A stretch of 21,442 nt of DNA from Mollicutes bacterium (GCA_003559585.1 PWKX01000156.1:1-21442), one strand, 5' to 3'. Counted from the first letter of the stretch, positions 7,057 through 15,150 are shown. Made by a program: numbers and translations. The notes: generated by a model from the sequence alone, not told the origin.

Positions 7057-9054
7057 ATGGCACAAAGACCTAACCCAAAACAAACCCCCAATACACGTGC
7101 AAATAAAATCGGCAATTTAATCGTTATGATGTTGATTCTTTTGTTTGTTTTTATGGCAATTTGGATGTTCAGACAAGGTGATGATGAACCTAGAGAATTA
7201 ACATATTCCCAGTTCATTGCAGAACTTGAAAATGAGCGAGTTGAAACGATTCGGTCAACACCGATTTCAGGTGATATCAACGCTGGTTCTTATTTAATTG
7301 AAGGTACGCTTGTTGATAATAGCGAATACTATTTAGAAGTTCCCACCCAAGATGCTTTACAAATTATCATTGGTCACGCTCAAGATCAAGGTATCGAATA
7401 TTCGCATGAACGGGGTTCAACCTATAGCTTTTGGAATGTATTATTTATTTTATTCCCCATCATTTTAATCATTATTTTCATTGGTTTCTTTATGAGAAGT
7501 AGTGGTGGCAATAACAAAGCCTTTGATTTCGGTAAAAGTAAAGCGAAACTAAACAAAGGTAAAACCACGACATTCAAACATGTTGCCGGTGTCGATGAAG
7601 AAAAACAAGAATTAGAAGAATTAATTGATTTCCTAAGAAACCCTAAAAAATATATGCAACTTGGTGCCCGTATTCCTAAAGGCGTTTTACTAGTAGGCCC
7701 TCCAGGGACTGGTAAAACACTATTGGCTAGAGCTGTCGCTGGAGAAGCGGATGTTCCATTCTTCTCCATCAGTGGTTCAGATTTTGTTGAAATGTTTGTT
7801 GGTGTTGGTGCTTCAAGGGTGCGCGACATGTTTAAACAAGCCAAACAAAGCGCGCCATGTATTGTCTTTATTGATGAACTAGATGCCGTTGGACGTCAAC
7901 GTGGTGCTGGTATGGGTGGCGGACACGATGAACGTGAACAAACACTTAACCAATTACTCGTTGAAATGGATGGATTCGGCGCAAACTCAGGTATCATTGT
8001 TATGGCTGCAACTAACCGTCCAGACGTTTTAGACAGCGCTTTATTACGACCTGGTCGCTTTGATAGACAAATCACAGTTGGTCGACCTGACATTAGAGGC
8101 CGTGAACAGATCTTAAAAGTACACGCCAATAACAAACGGATTCATGCGGATGTAACATTTAAAGAAATTGCAAGAAGAACCCCTGGTTTTACTGGTGCTG
8201 ATTTAGAAAACTTACTAAATGAGGCCGCGTTACTAGCTGCTAGAGAAAACAAACCATCCATTGAACTCCATCATATTGACGAAGCGGTTGACCGTGTGAT
8301 GATGGGCCCTGCAAAAAAATCTCGTGTCTTTACAAAGAAAGAAAGAGACTTCATTGCTCATCATGAAGCAGGTCATGCTGTTTTAGGCATTAAACTAGAT
8401 AATGCAAATGTTGTCCACAAAGTCACCATCATTCCACGTGGACAAGCTGGTGGGTATAACCTAATGTTACCTGAGGAAGAAGAATCATTCCTCATGACAA
8501 GAAAAAGTCTGTTAGATCAAATCACCGGTTTACTTGGTGGTCGTGTGGCAGAAGAAATAATCTTTAATGAGATTTCTACTGGTGCACACAATGACTTCCA
8601 ACGCGCTACTGAAATCGCGCGCTCAATGGTAACTGAATATGGTATGAGTTCATTAGGTCCTATCCAATATGAGAAACGTTCAAATAATGTTTTCTTAGGT
8701 CGCGATTATAATGCAGATAAATCATTCTCTGACACTGTGGCTTTAGAAATTGATAATGAAGTTAGAAAAATTATTAACGAATCCTATGAACAAGCAAGAA
8801 CCGTCTTAACCGAAAACAAACCTTTACTAAAACGCATCGCTGAACTACTCTTAGAGGTTGAAACACTCACACGTGAAGATATTGTTGAAATCGTTGAAAC
8901 AAACACCTTAAAGTGGTTTGATGATAAGAAAAAGGCAGAAAAAAACAACACTGATAAACAAGAAGAAAACACTAAGACTAAAGAAGAAGACGCTCAGTCC
9001 AAAGAAGAAACACCAACGGATTCATCTGAAAATCAAAACAAACAATCTGAATAA
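7057..9054 (+). CDS. ftsH: ATP-dependent zinc metalloprotease FtsH
   Basis: FtsH is a membrane-bound AAA+ protease that extracts and degrades damaged membrane proteins and some regulators. Two transmembrane segments (about residues 19-37 and 125-145) flank an extracytoplasmic domain. Then come Walker A GPPGTGKT at 214-221, the pore region FVEMFVGVG, Walker B IVFIDELDAVG, the second region of homology ending in LLRPGRFDR, and the zinc-binding HEAGH at 436-440. The C-terminal 45 residues are a Lys/Glu/Asn-rich tail with low complexity, common in Gram-positive FtsH. Length is 665. A GTG at 7048 in the same frame overlaps the AGGAG ribosome binding site (7044-7048); ATG 7057, eight bases after it, is the start. 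The neighbours tilS and rqcP match the conserved Bacillota order. Confidence 0.97.
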   Translation: MAQRPNPKQTPNTRANKIGNLIVMMLILLFVFMAIWMFRQGDDEPRELTYSQFIAELENERVETIRSTPISGDINAGSYLIEGTLVDNSEYYLEVPTQDALQIIIGHAQDQGIEYSHERGSTYSFWNVLFILFPIILIIIFIGFFMRSSGGNNKAFDFGKSKAKLNKGKTTTFKHVAGVDEEKQELEELIDFLRNPKKYMQLGARIPKGVLLVGPPGTGKTLLARAVAGEADVPFFSISGSDFVEMFVGVGASRVRDMFKQAKQSAPCIVFIDELDAVGRQRGAGMGGGHDEREQTLNQLLVEMDGFGANSGIIVMAATNRPDVLDSALLRPGRFDRQITVGRPDIRGREQILKVHANNKRIHADVTFKEIARRTPGFTGADLENLLNEAALLAARENKPSIELHHIDEAVDRVMMGPAKKSRVFTKKERDFIAHHEAGHAVLGIKLDNANVVHKVTIIPRGQAGGYNLMLPEEEESFLMTRKSLLDQITGLLGGRVAEEIIFNEISTGAHNDFQRATEIARSMVTEYGMSSLGPIQYEKRSNNVFLGRDYNADKSFSDTVALEIDNEVRKIINESYEQARTVLTENKPLLKRIAELLLEVETLTREDIVEIVETNTLKWFDDKKKAEKNNTDKQEENTKTKEEDAQSKEETPTDSSENQNKQSE

Positions 9055-9064
9055 TCAGACAACT

Positions 9065-9094
9065 AGAGGATGACACTTTGTTTCATCCTCTTTG
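9065..9094 (+). terminator. Hairpin between ftsH and rqcP, possible weak terminator
   Basis: AGAGGATGA (9065-9073) and TCATCCTCT (9083-9091) form a perfect 9-bp stem with a 9-base loop, but only a short TTT follows. It may partly attenuate readthrough from ftsH into rqcP, or protect the ftsH 3' end. No promoter is evident before rqcP. Confidence 0.5.
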
Positions 9095-9112
9095 TAAGAA
9101 AGGAACATCCCA

Positions 9113-9364
9113 ATGCGCTTAGACAAATATTTAAAGGTTTCTAGACTCATTAAAAGACGCTCTGTAGCCAAAGAGATTAGTGATGCAGGACGCGTTAAAA
9201 TCAACGGTAAACAAGCCAAATCAAGTAGTCAGCTTGAGATTGGCGATGTGCTTGACATTCAGTATGGTCAAAAACACATACGTATTGAGGTTTTATTGTT
9301 TAAAGACTCAACAAAAAAAGAAGACGCTGAAATGCTCTATAAACTGTTGGAGGTAGACGCTTAA
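9113..9364 (+). CDS. rqcP: S4-domain RNA-binding protein RqcP (YabO-like)
   Basis: This is an 83-residue single S4 domain protein. The N-terminal half shows the S4 pattern: MRLDKYLKVSRLIKRRSVAK, then DAGRVKING and an IGDVLDI segment. RqcP (formerly YabO in Bacillus subtilis) binds the obstructed 50S ribosome and works with RqcH in adding alanine tails to stalled chains. The size, the sequence and the position after ftsH fit RqcP better than the longer heat-shock relative HslR. AAAGGAA lies upstream of ATG 9113. The stop shares one base with the next ATG (TAATG), so the downstream lipoprotein gene is translationally coupled to it. Confidence 0.88.
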   Translation: MRLDKYLKVSRLIKRRSVAKEISDAGRVKINGKQAKSSSQLEIGDVLDIQYGQKHIRIEVLLFKDSTKKEDAEMLYKLLEVDA

Positions 9365-10359
9365 TGAAAAAAAAGATTTTAACTATAATTACCCTGATGC
9401 TGTTTGTATCAATACTTGCTGCTTGTAACACCGAAGAGTCCACAGACTCAGATGTTTTTGTTACATCATATGTTACTCATTTTTTAGTTAGTGAAATTGG
9501 TAAAGACGTTGTTAACACACGCTATGTTCCTGGCTCTCAAGTTCACGGTCACTCTGAGTCATGGGTAGCTAGAGACATTGAAGACATGCAAGATGCTGTG
9601 TTGTTGTTTTATGTTGGGGCAGGACTCGATCCTTTTATTGAAGCCAACTATGAAACGTTTGAAGGGCAGAATGTAGAGTTGGTAAAATTGGAAGACCACA
9701 TTGATTTCATAGATGTTCGTCTTGTGCATGATCATGATGATGACCATGATGATGATGACCATGATGATGACCATGATGATGATGACGAGCATGATGACGA
9801 TGATGAGCATGATGAGCTAATGCCTGATCCACACTTTTGGTTAGACCCTTCAAGAACACTGATTGCTGCTGAAATAGTTAAAGATAAACTCATCTCACAT
9901 TTCCCTGAAAGTGCTGAAAAAATCGAAAACAATTTTGTCATTATTGAAAAAGCCTTAGAAAAAATAAACGAAGACTACCAAGCCGCTTTAGCTAATGTAA
10001 CCAAACCCATAATTACAAATGTAAAACTTTTTTCATACATTGAGAATGCGTATGGGGTTGACATTAGAACATTAACACAAAGTTCACACGCCCACGAAGA
10101 TGAAAGTATTCCGAGTGATTTTGAAGCTTTCATCACTTTGGCTCAAACACATGATATAAAGTATGTAATTTTTGAGAAAAACGCTGTTTCCCCTGCTGGG
10201 GAGACCTTGTTAGATGAACTGCGAAAAAATAATCCTGAAACTGACCGGTTATATCTCCATCCGATGGGGATGTTAACCAGTAGTGAACTCAATGCCAATA
10301 AAAACTATATAAACATCATGTACGATAATTTAAACACCTTAATCCAAGCCACAGAATAG
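9364..10359 (+). CDS. znuA: Zinc-type metal ABC transporter substrate-binding lipoprotein
   Basis: This is a 331-residue member of the ZnuA/AdcA cluster A-I binding proteins, anchored outside the membrane by lipid. The signal peptide has a lipobox LAAC with the acylated Cys at residue 21. VPGSQVHGHSE around residues 55-65 matches the first ligand loop (H61). Next is an Asp/His-rich loop at 122-151 with seven histidines, typical of zinc members. DPHFWLDP at 155-162 gives the second ligand, H157. Where relatives have the third ligand in a SHxAFxY motif, this protein reads ITNVKLFSYIENAYG (residues 217-231), with no His at that place. No ATPase or permease gene is adjacent, so its transporter must be elsewhere. 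It is coupled to rqcP and followed by lysS. Manganese or another metal cannot be excluded. Confidence 0.85.
   Translation: MKKKILTIITLMLFVSILAACNTEESTDSDVFVTSYVTHFLVSEIGKDVVNTRYVPGSQVHGHSESWVARDIEDMQDAVLLFYVGAGLDPFIEANYETFEGQNVELVKLEDHIDFIDVRLVHDHDDDHDDDDHDDDHDDDDEHDDDDEHDELMPDPHFWLDPSRTLIAAEIVKDKLISHFPESAEKIENNFVIIEKALEKINEDYQAALANVTKPIITNVKLFSYIENAYGVDIRTLTQSSHAHEDESIPSDFEAFITLAQTHDIKYVIFEKNAVSPAGETLLDELRKNNPETDRLYLHPMGMLTSSELNANKNYINIMYDNLNTLIQATE
9727..9816 (+). repeat. In-frame GAT/GAC/CAT codon repeat in the znuA-like gene
   Basis: Imperfect trinucleotide tandem repeats, mostly GAT with GAC, CAT and GAG interspersed, encode the Asp/His loop at residues 122-151. Units such as GATGATGACCAT recur several times. 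Replication slippage here would lengthen or shorten the loop by whole codons. Confidence 0.85.
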
Positions 10360-10369
10360 GAGTTCTAGC

Positions 10370-11866
10370 ATGAGTAAATTAACTGAACAAGAAATGGTAA
10401 GACGAGAAAAATTAGATTTTCTAGAACAAAAAAACATCACACCATTTGGTCAAAAGTTTCAACGGAATACAACCACAAAAATCATTCACGATACCTATGA
10501 TGAGTATTCAAAAGAAACGCTTAGTGATATGGATCTGCCTACATTAAAACTAGCAGGGCGAATCATGACCAAGCGTGGTAAGGGAAAAGCTGGGTTTGCC
10601 CACATCATGGACCAACATGGTCAAATTCAAATCTACATTCGTCTTGACGCTTTAGGCGAAGATATGTTTGAAGTCTTCCAAAAAGCTGACTTGGGCGATA
10701 TTATCGGTGTTTCAGGCACTGTGATGAAAACACGAATGGGTGAACTCTCGATTAAAGTTGAAACATTAACGCATTTAACAAAAGCCCTTAGACCACTACC
10801 CGAGAAGTATCACGGGTTAAAAGATGTAGAGGAACGTTATCGCCGTCGTTACGTTGATTTAATGACCAATGAAACCACTAAAAACACGTTCTTAACACGC
10901 TCTAAGATTATCCAGACCATTAGACGCACATTAGAAGATAGAGGCTATGTAGAAGTCGAAACCCCAATACTTCATACAAATCTCGGTGGAGCAGCCGCTA
11001 GACCATTTAAAACGCACCACAACGCCCTAGACATGCCGTTTTATTTAAGAATCGCACCAGAGTTATATTTAAAAAGACTTTTAGTGGGCGGGTTAGAAAA
11101 AGTCTTTGAAATTGGTAGAACATTTAGAAACGAAGGCATTAGCATTAAACACAACCCTGAGTTTACAATGATTGAACTGTATGAAGCTTATGGTGATATG
11201 GAAACCATGATGTCTTTAACTGAAACATTGTTTTCTAGTGCCGCAAAAGCGGTACTTGGTACCACAGATGTTACTTATGGTGATAAAACCATTTCACTGG
11301 CTAAAGGTTTTAAAAGACTTCATATGGCTGATGCGGTTAAAGAACGTACAGGTTTTGATTTCCGTAAAAAAGATTTAACGTTTGATGAAGCCAAGACATT
11401 CGCTTTAGAAAAGGGCTTAGAAATTGAGAAACATTATACAGGTACAGGACATATTTTAAACTTGTTATATGAAGCCTATGTTGAAGATACAATTGAAGAA
11501 CCAACGTTTATTTATGGTCACCCAACAGAAATTTCTCCCTTAGCTAAGAAAAATCCTGAAGACCCTCGTTTTACAGACCGCTTTGAAATCATCATTGCCG
11601 GTAGAGAATACGGAAATGCCTTCAGTGAATTAAACAATCCAATTGATCAAAAGGAACGCTTCGAAGCACAACTTAAAGAAAAAGACCTCGGAAATGTCGA
11701 AGCGAATGAAATGGATCAAGATTATATTGAAGCCTTAGAATACGGAATGCCACCTGCAGGTGGATTAGGTATCGGTATTGATCGATTGGTGATGTTGTTA
11801 ACTAATTCAAAATCAATTCGGGATGTTATCTTATTCCCACACATGCGTCAAAAAACATCTGAGTAA
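10370..11866 (+). CDS. lysS: Lysyl-tRNA synthetase, class II
   Basis: The enzyme charges tRNA-Lys. The product has 498 residues, normal for bacterial class II LysRS. The N-terminal OB-fold anticodon domain contains LAGRIMTKRGKGKAGFAHI and MDQHGQIQIY. The catalytic domain has motif 1 around ERYRRRYVDLM and RGYVEVETPIL, motif 2 as FRNEGISIKHNPEFTMIELY, and motif 3 as GGLGIGIDRLVMLLTNS. AGGAG at 10359-10363 precedes ATG 10370 and overlaps the stop of the lipoprotein gene, so lysS is probably cotranscribed with it. A strong terminator follows. Confidence 0.97.
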   Translation: MSKLTEQEMVRREKLDFLEQKNITPFGQKFQRNTTTKIIHDTYDEYSKETLSDMDLPTLKLAGRIMTKRGKGKAGFAHIMDQHGQIQIYIRLDALGEDMFEVFQKADLGDIIGVSGTVMKTRMGELSIKVETLTHLTKALRPLPEKYHGLKDVEERYRRRYVDLMTNETTKNTFLTRSKIIQTIRRTLEDRGYVEVETPILHTNLGGAAARPFKTHHNALDMPFYLRIAPELYLKRLLVGGLEKVFEIGRTFRNEGISIKHNPEFTMIELYEAYGDMETMMSLTETLFSSAAKAVLGTTDVTYGDKTISLAKGFKRLHMADAVKERTGFDFRKKDLTFDEAKTFALEKGLEIEKHYTGTGHILNLLYEAYVEDTIEEPTFIYGHPTEISPLAKKNPEDPRFTDRFEIIIAGREYGNAFSELNNPIDQKERFEAQLKEKDLGNVEANEMDQDYIEALEYGMPPAGGLGIGIDRLVMLLTNSKSIRDVILFPHMRQKTSE

Positions 11867-11870
11867 ACAT

Positions 11871-11910
11871 AAAGATGATGGTTATCTAGTTAAATCCATC
11901 ATCTTTTTTT
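11871..11910 (+). terminator. Intrinsic terminator after lysS
   Basis: An 11-bp perfect stem (11871-11881 with 11896-11906) runs into a T-run ending at 11910. It closes the tilS-to-lysS gene series. Confidence 0.88.
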
Positions 11911-11943
11911 ATTATATGATTTTTTTAATTTGAAGCGATTAGG

Positions 11944-11949
11944 TATAAT
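11944..11949 (+). promoter_or_regulatory. Candidate cysK promoter (-10 box)
   Basis: A perfect TATAAT lies at 11944-11949, downstream of the lysS terminator and 28 bases before the GTG start. The -35 position (11921-11926) is only a T-run, so strength is uncertain. No T-box, SAM riboswitch or other long leader fits in the remaining 20 or so bases. Confidence 0.45.
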
Positions 11950-11971
11950 ACAAACAAAGGAGTGTTTAAAC

Positions 11972-12880
11972 GTGATCAAACAAAACATACATCAGTTAAT
12001 AGGAAATACACCCGTGGTCAAACTAAATAGTTTTAAAGACCTTAAATCAGATATCTATTTAAAATTGGAATGGTATAATCCAGGTGGTAGTGTTAAAGAC
12101 CGTATCGCCATTAAAATGATAGAGAAAGCCGAACAACAAGGACTCATTAAACCTGGTGATACCATCATTGAACCTACTAGTGGGAACACAGGTATCGGTT
12201 TAGCGTTAGTCAGTGCTTCAAAAGGGTATAAATTGATCATCACAATGCCTGATACGCTTAGTGTAGAAAGACAAAAAATACTTAAAGGTTATGGCGCAAA
12301 GCTTATTTTAACCGATGGCGCTAAAGGCATGAAGGAATCCATCGCTGTGGCTAAAGACCTTGCAGATAAGCATGACTATTTTATGCCCATGCAATTTGAT
12401 AATATTTACAACCCAAAAGCACACATGACACATACAGCCTATGAAATCATCGATGATTTTAAAACATTAGATCATTTAGTCGTTGGGGTAGGAACAGGTG
12501 GTACCATCACAGGAACAAGTACAGTATTAAAACCCCATTACAAAAATTTAACTGTCCATGCTGTTGAGCCTTCTGCATCTGCTGTTATAAGTGGTAATGA
12601 ACCTGGCAAGCACAAAATACAAGGCATTGGTGCAGGCTTTATTCCTTCTGTACTTAATCAAAATATGATTGACCATATCATCACCATCGATGATGATGAA
12701 GCGTTTGCGATGGCTAGACATTTAGCAAAACATGAAGGACTTTTTGTCGGTATATCTACAGGCGCAAATGTCGCAGCTGCTATAAAAGTTGCTAAACAAG
12801 CTAATGAGAATAGTACCATCTTAACGTTCTCACCAAGTAACGCAGAACGTTATTTATCAACCGACCTTTTTAAAGAATAA
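11972..12880 (+). CDS. cysK: Cysteine synthase (O-acetylserine sulfhydrylase)
   Basis: This PLP enzyme makes L-cysteine from O-acetylserine and sulfide. The 302 residues show LIGNTPVVKLN at the N terminus, the PLP lysine in GGSVKDR (K42), the substrate loop TSGNTGIGLA, the phosphate-binding GTGGTITGTS, IQGIGAGFIP and the C-terminal NAERYLST. The start is GTG 11972: AAAGGAG at 11956-11962 is nine bases upstream, and the protein then begins shortly before the LIGNTP motif as is usual. The longer frame from TTG 11930 runs over the promoter and lacks a ribosome binding site. It converges on cysE, which supplies its substrate, so the two cysteine genes are neighbours but not in one operon. Cystathionine beta-synthase-like members share the fold, but the short length and motifs favour CysK. 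Confidence 0.94.
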   Translation: MIKQNIHQLIGNTPVVKLNSFKDLKSDIYLKLEWYNPGGSVKDRIAIKMIEKAEQQGLIKPGDTIIEPTSGNTGIGLALVSASKGYKLIITMPDTLSVERQKILKGYGAKLILTDGAKGMKESIAVAKDLADKHDYFMPMQFDNIYNPKAHMTHTAYEIIDDFKTLDHLVVGVGTGGTITGTSTVLKPHYKNLTVHAVEPSASAVISGNEPGKHKIQGIGAGFIPSVLNQNMIDHIITIDDDEAFAMARHLAKHEGLFVGISTGANVAAAIKVAKQANENSTILTFSPSNAERYLSTDLFKE

Positions 12881-12903
12881 CAGCATTATTATAATATATG
12901 TTT

Positions 12904-12938
12904 ACTCGAAGTCTTTGTGATAAAGACTTCGAGTTTTT
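12904..12938 (+). terminator. Intrinsic terminator after cysK
   Basis: A 13-bp perfect stem (12904-12916 with 12922-12934) with a 5-base loop is followed by T4. Confidence 0.9.
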
Positions 12939-12941
12939 ATT

Positions 12942-12983
12942 AAAAAAACCTTAATATCTAAGCAAGTAGACATTAAGGTTTTT
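12942..12983 (-). terminator. Intrinsic terminator after cysE
   Basis: A 12-bp stem (12944-12955 with 12972-12983) has an A7 run on its left side, which reads as a T-run in the cysE transcript. It sits back to back with the cysK terminator. Confidence 0.85.
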
Positions 12984-12995
12984 AACTTAAAATGA

Positions 12996-13544
12996 TTATT
13001 TATATTGTAAAGAACACACTTCATCTGTTGTTTTATCACTTGGGATGATTCTAGCAGGAATACCAACTGCGGTGGCATGATCTGGCACATCTTTTAAGAC
13101 AACTGCATTGGCACCAACTTTTGCATAAGCACCAACCTTAATGTCTCCTAATATTTTACTCCCTGCAGCAAGCATTGCCCCTGTGCAAATGGTCGGATGA
13201 CGTTTTGCACCACGTTCATTACCTGTTCCACCTAATGTAACACCGTGATAAATTAACACATCGTTTGCAATAATGGAGGTTTCTCCAATCACAACCCCTG
13301 TGCCGTGGTCTATCACAACATTTTTTCCAATGGTAGCACCAGGATGTATTTCAACACCTGTCAAAAGACGGGTAAGCGTACTTAGAAAACGAGCCACTAG
13401 CTTTAACCGAATCATCCATAGTACATGGGTTATACGGTACATCCAAATGGCATGCATGCCGTTATAGGTTAATAGAATTTCAAAAAAATGTCTTGAGGCC
13501 GGGTCTTTTTTTTGTATCGATTTTATGTCACTAATCATGCCCAT
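12996..13544 (-). CDS. cysE: Serine O-acetyltransferase
   Basis: The enzyme acetylates L-serine with acetyl-CoA to O-acetylserine, the committed step of cysteine synthesis. The product has 182 residues, a short version of the family with a reduced N-terminal helical domain. The left-handed beta-helix is built from hexapeptide repeats (GVEIHPGATIGKNVVID, GVVIGETSII and so on), with the catalytic region IDHGTGVVIGE, and GVTLGGTGNERGAKRHPTI before the C-terminal repeats. A tail of about 15 residues follows RIIPSD; it may bind CysK, but I cannot confirm that. AAGGAG at 13553-13558 is eight bases before ATG 13544. It is the last gene of the fba unit on the - strand and converges with cysK. Confidence 0.94.
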   Translation of the reverse strand: MGMISDIKSIQKKDPASRHFFEILLTYNGMHAIWMYRITHVLWMIRLKLVARFLSTLTRLLTGVEIHPGATIGKNVVIDHGTGVVIGETSIIANDVLIYHGVTLGGTGNERGAKRHPTICTGAMLAAGSKILGDIKVGAYAKVGANAVVLKDVPDHATAVGIPARIIPSDKTTDEVCSLQYK

Positions 13545-13567
13545 GATAAACGCTCCTTAAGAAAGAT

Positions 13568-13590
13568 AAAGACATCTAAAAGATGTCTTT
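13568..13590 (-). terminator. Hairpin over the stop codon of the acidic gene, weak terminator
   Basis: AAAGACATCT (13568-13577) and AGATGTCTTT (13581-13590) form a perfect 10-bp stem with a 3-base loop, and the TAG stop at 13576-13578 lies inside it. Only interrupted T-rich sequence follows on the - strand, so it may attenuate rather than block transcription into cysE. Confidence 0.5.
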
Positions 13591-14172
13591 ACCTACTGTA
13601 AATGCTTTGTTGGTTGATAAATCTACATTCAAATTATCCGCAATTTCAACGAATATATCAATGATGCTAACATACTCATGATCTAATTGTGATTCAATAT
13701 CGCTAATTGCTTTATTAAGTATGTCTGCGGCATAATCAAACCGATTATCTCGCTCTGCAATCATATTCTCAATTTGTGATTCAACATCATTCAAATCAGA
13801 AAAATCAATGGTTTCTTCAAATTCTTCTAAATCAGAGCGGAAATCAGAGATAAACAATAAGTATGTGACCAGGGGTGTATAATCTTCGAATAAATGACAA
13901 TCTGAATTAAACAATTTCTCATAGTAAATTCTAATCACTTCAAATTGTGTGTGAAGATATGTTAAGCCAACTTGAAAAATGGTTTGCAGATCTTCACTTA
14001 ATTCTTCTTGTTCTACTGCTTTTTCATATATGGTGTTCAAGACTTCATAGACAGGTTCAAATCGGTCATAGAGTAATATACGGTTATGTTTAAATTTTTC
14101 AAGGACATCTATGTTTTCCATTTTCCAGTTTGCGAAGTCTTTTAAAACAATATGGAATTGCTCCATATTCAT
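13576..14172 (-). CDS. Uncharacterised acidic, helical protein
   Basis: I do not recognise this family. The 198-residue product is rich in Glu, Asp, Ile and Leu, has no signal peptide, membrane segment or Cys cluster, and looks almost wholly alpha-helical. The stretch around residues 105-170 (SDLEEFEETIDF, IENMIAERDNRF, NKAISDIESQLDHE) may form coiled coils. It is probably cytoplasmic. It lies ten bases after the aldolase gene and 31 bases before cysE on the same strand, so it is likely cotranscribed with both. ATG 14172 is chosen with AGGAAG just upstream; ATG 14166 is possible, and the GTG at 14175 overlaps the ribosome binding site. A hairpin covers its stop codon. Function cannot be inferred beyond the context. 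Confidence 0.8.
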   Translation of the reverse strand: MNMEQFHIVLKDFANWKMENIDVLEKFKHNRILLYDRFEPVYEVLNTIYEKAVEQEELSEDLQTIFQVGLTYLHTQFEVIRIYYEKLFNSDCHLFEDYTPLVTYLLFISDFRSDLEEFEETIDFSDLNDVESQIENMIAERDNRFDYAADILNKAISDIESQLDHEYVSIIDIFVEIADNLNVDLSTNKAFTVGKDIF

Positions 14173-14181
14173 CACTTCCTT

Positions 14182-15048
14182 TTAAGCTTTGTTGCTAGAT
14201 CCAAACATATCCATTTTTTCTCTAACAACATCCATAATCGCATCAGCACCAGGTTTTAAAAGTTTTCGTGGGTCAAATCCTTTACCGATTCGATCGTTTC
14301 CTTCTTCAATGTACTTGCGTGTCGCTTCTGCGAAAACAAGTTGACATTCAGTATTCACATTTATCTTAGAAACACCGTAAGAAATGGCTTCTTTTACCAT
14401 ATCATCAGGAATGCCTGTTCCACCATGTAAAACAAGAGGAATCTCATTGGTTGTTTCACCAATCTCTTTTAAAACTTTCATATCAAGACCTTGCCAGTTC
14501 TCAGGATAAGAACCATGAATGTTCCCAATACCAGCTGCCAACATATCAATACCTAAAGACGCAATTTGACGACATTCTTCAGGATCAGCCACTTCACCAG
14601 TTCCCGTGACACCGTCTTCCTCCCCACCAATGCTTCCGACTTCAGCTTCAACACTGATGCCTTTTGATTTCGCTAGGGCAACAATTTCTTTAGTTTTAGC
14701 AATGTTTTCATCGATGTCATAGTGTGAACCATCAAACATTACACTCGAGAAACCTGCATCAATACAAGTTTGCGCCCCTTCATAAGATCCGTGATCTAAA
14801 TGTAGAGCAACCGGCACTGTAATGTTTAATGTTTCCATCATGTTTGTAACCATGGCTACCACAGTATTGAACCCTGTCATGTATTTCCCGGCACCTTCAC
14901 TAACACCTAAAATAACTGGTGAACGATTCTCTTGAGCAACAGTTAAAATAGCTTTTGTCCATTCTAAATTATTAATATTGAACTGTCCAACTGCATATCC
15001 TTCTTTACGCGCTTTTTCAAGCATGTTTTTTGCACTTACTAATGCCAT
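14182..15048 (-). CDS. fba: Class II fructose-1,6-bisphosphate aldolase
   Basis: This zinc-dependent aldolase splits fructose-1,6-bisphosphate into glyceraldehyde-3-phosphate and dihydroxyacetone phosphate in glycolysis. The 288 residues show YAVGQFNINNLEW near the start, VALHLDHG with the catalytic Asp and a zinc His, VMFDGSHYD, VEAEVGSIGGEEDG, IGNIHGSYPE with a second zinc His, LVLHGGTGIP with a third, and INVNTECQ. Tagatose-bisphosphate aldolases share this fold, but length and motifs fit FbaA of Gram-positive type. AGGAGG precedes ATG 15048, and a good promoter lies 40 to 65 bases upstream. It is the first gene of a unit with the acidic protein and cysE. Confidence 0.94.
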   Translation of the reverse strand: MALVSAKNMLEKARKEGYAVGQFNINNLEWTKAILTVAQENRSPVILGVSEGAGKYMTGFNTVVAMVTNMMETLNITVPVALHLDHGSYEGAQTCIDAGFSSVMFDGSHYDIDENIAKTKEIVALAKSKGISVEAEVGSIGGEEDGVTGTGEVADPEECRQIASLGIDMLAAGIGNIHGSYPENWQGLDMKVLKEIGETTNEIPLVLHGGTGIPDDMVKEAISYGVSKINVNTECQLVFAEATRKYIEEGNDRIGKGFDPRKLLKPGADAIMDVVREKMDMFGSSNKA

Positions 15049-15085
15049 AATATCCTCCTAATTTTATATCGAATTAACCAAAGTA

Positions 15086-15114
15086 ATTATAACTTAGCTA
15101 TGTGGAAAAGTAAA
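15086..15114 (-). promoter_or_regulatory. fba promoter
   Basis: On the - strand TTTACT (15109-15114, four of six to TTGACA) and a perfect TATAAT (15086-15091) are separated by 17 bases. This is the best sigma-A-like promoter in the window. The leader would be about 30 bases. Confidence 0.65.
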
Positions 15115-15150
15115 CCAAAGCGGCTTTTTGTCTATCAAGTAAATGCTTTC

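Noticed and set aside
9727..9816. CRISPR-like or satellite repeat array
   Set aside because: The repeats are codon-sized, in frame and lack spacers; they encode the metal-binding loop.
9559..9941. Long open frames on the - strand across the znuA-like gene, with Ser-rich and Ile/Met-rich products
   Set aside because: They are by-products of the GAT/CAT codon repeat on the coding strand and lack ribosome binding sites.
11930..11971. TTG start for cysK at 11930
   Set aside because: The extra 14 codons cover the TATAAT box and the ribosome binding site; GTG 11972 fits both.
12881..12995. Small gene in the cysK-cysE gap
   Set aside because: The gap is explained by two back-to-back terminators, and the open frames over it have no start signals.
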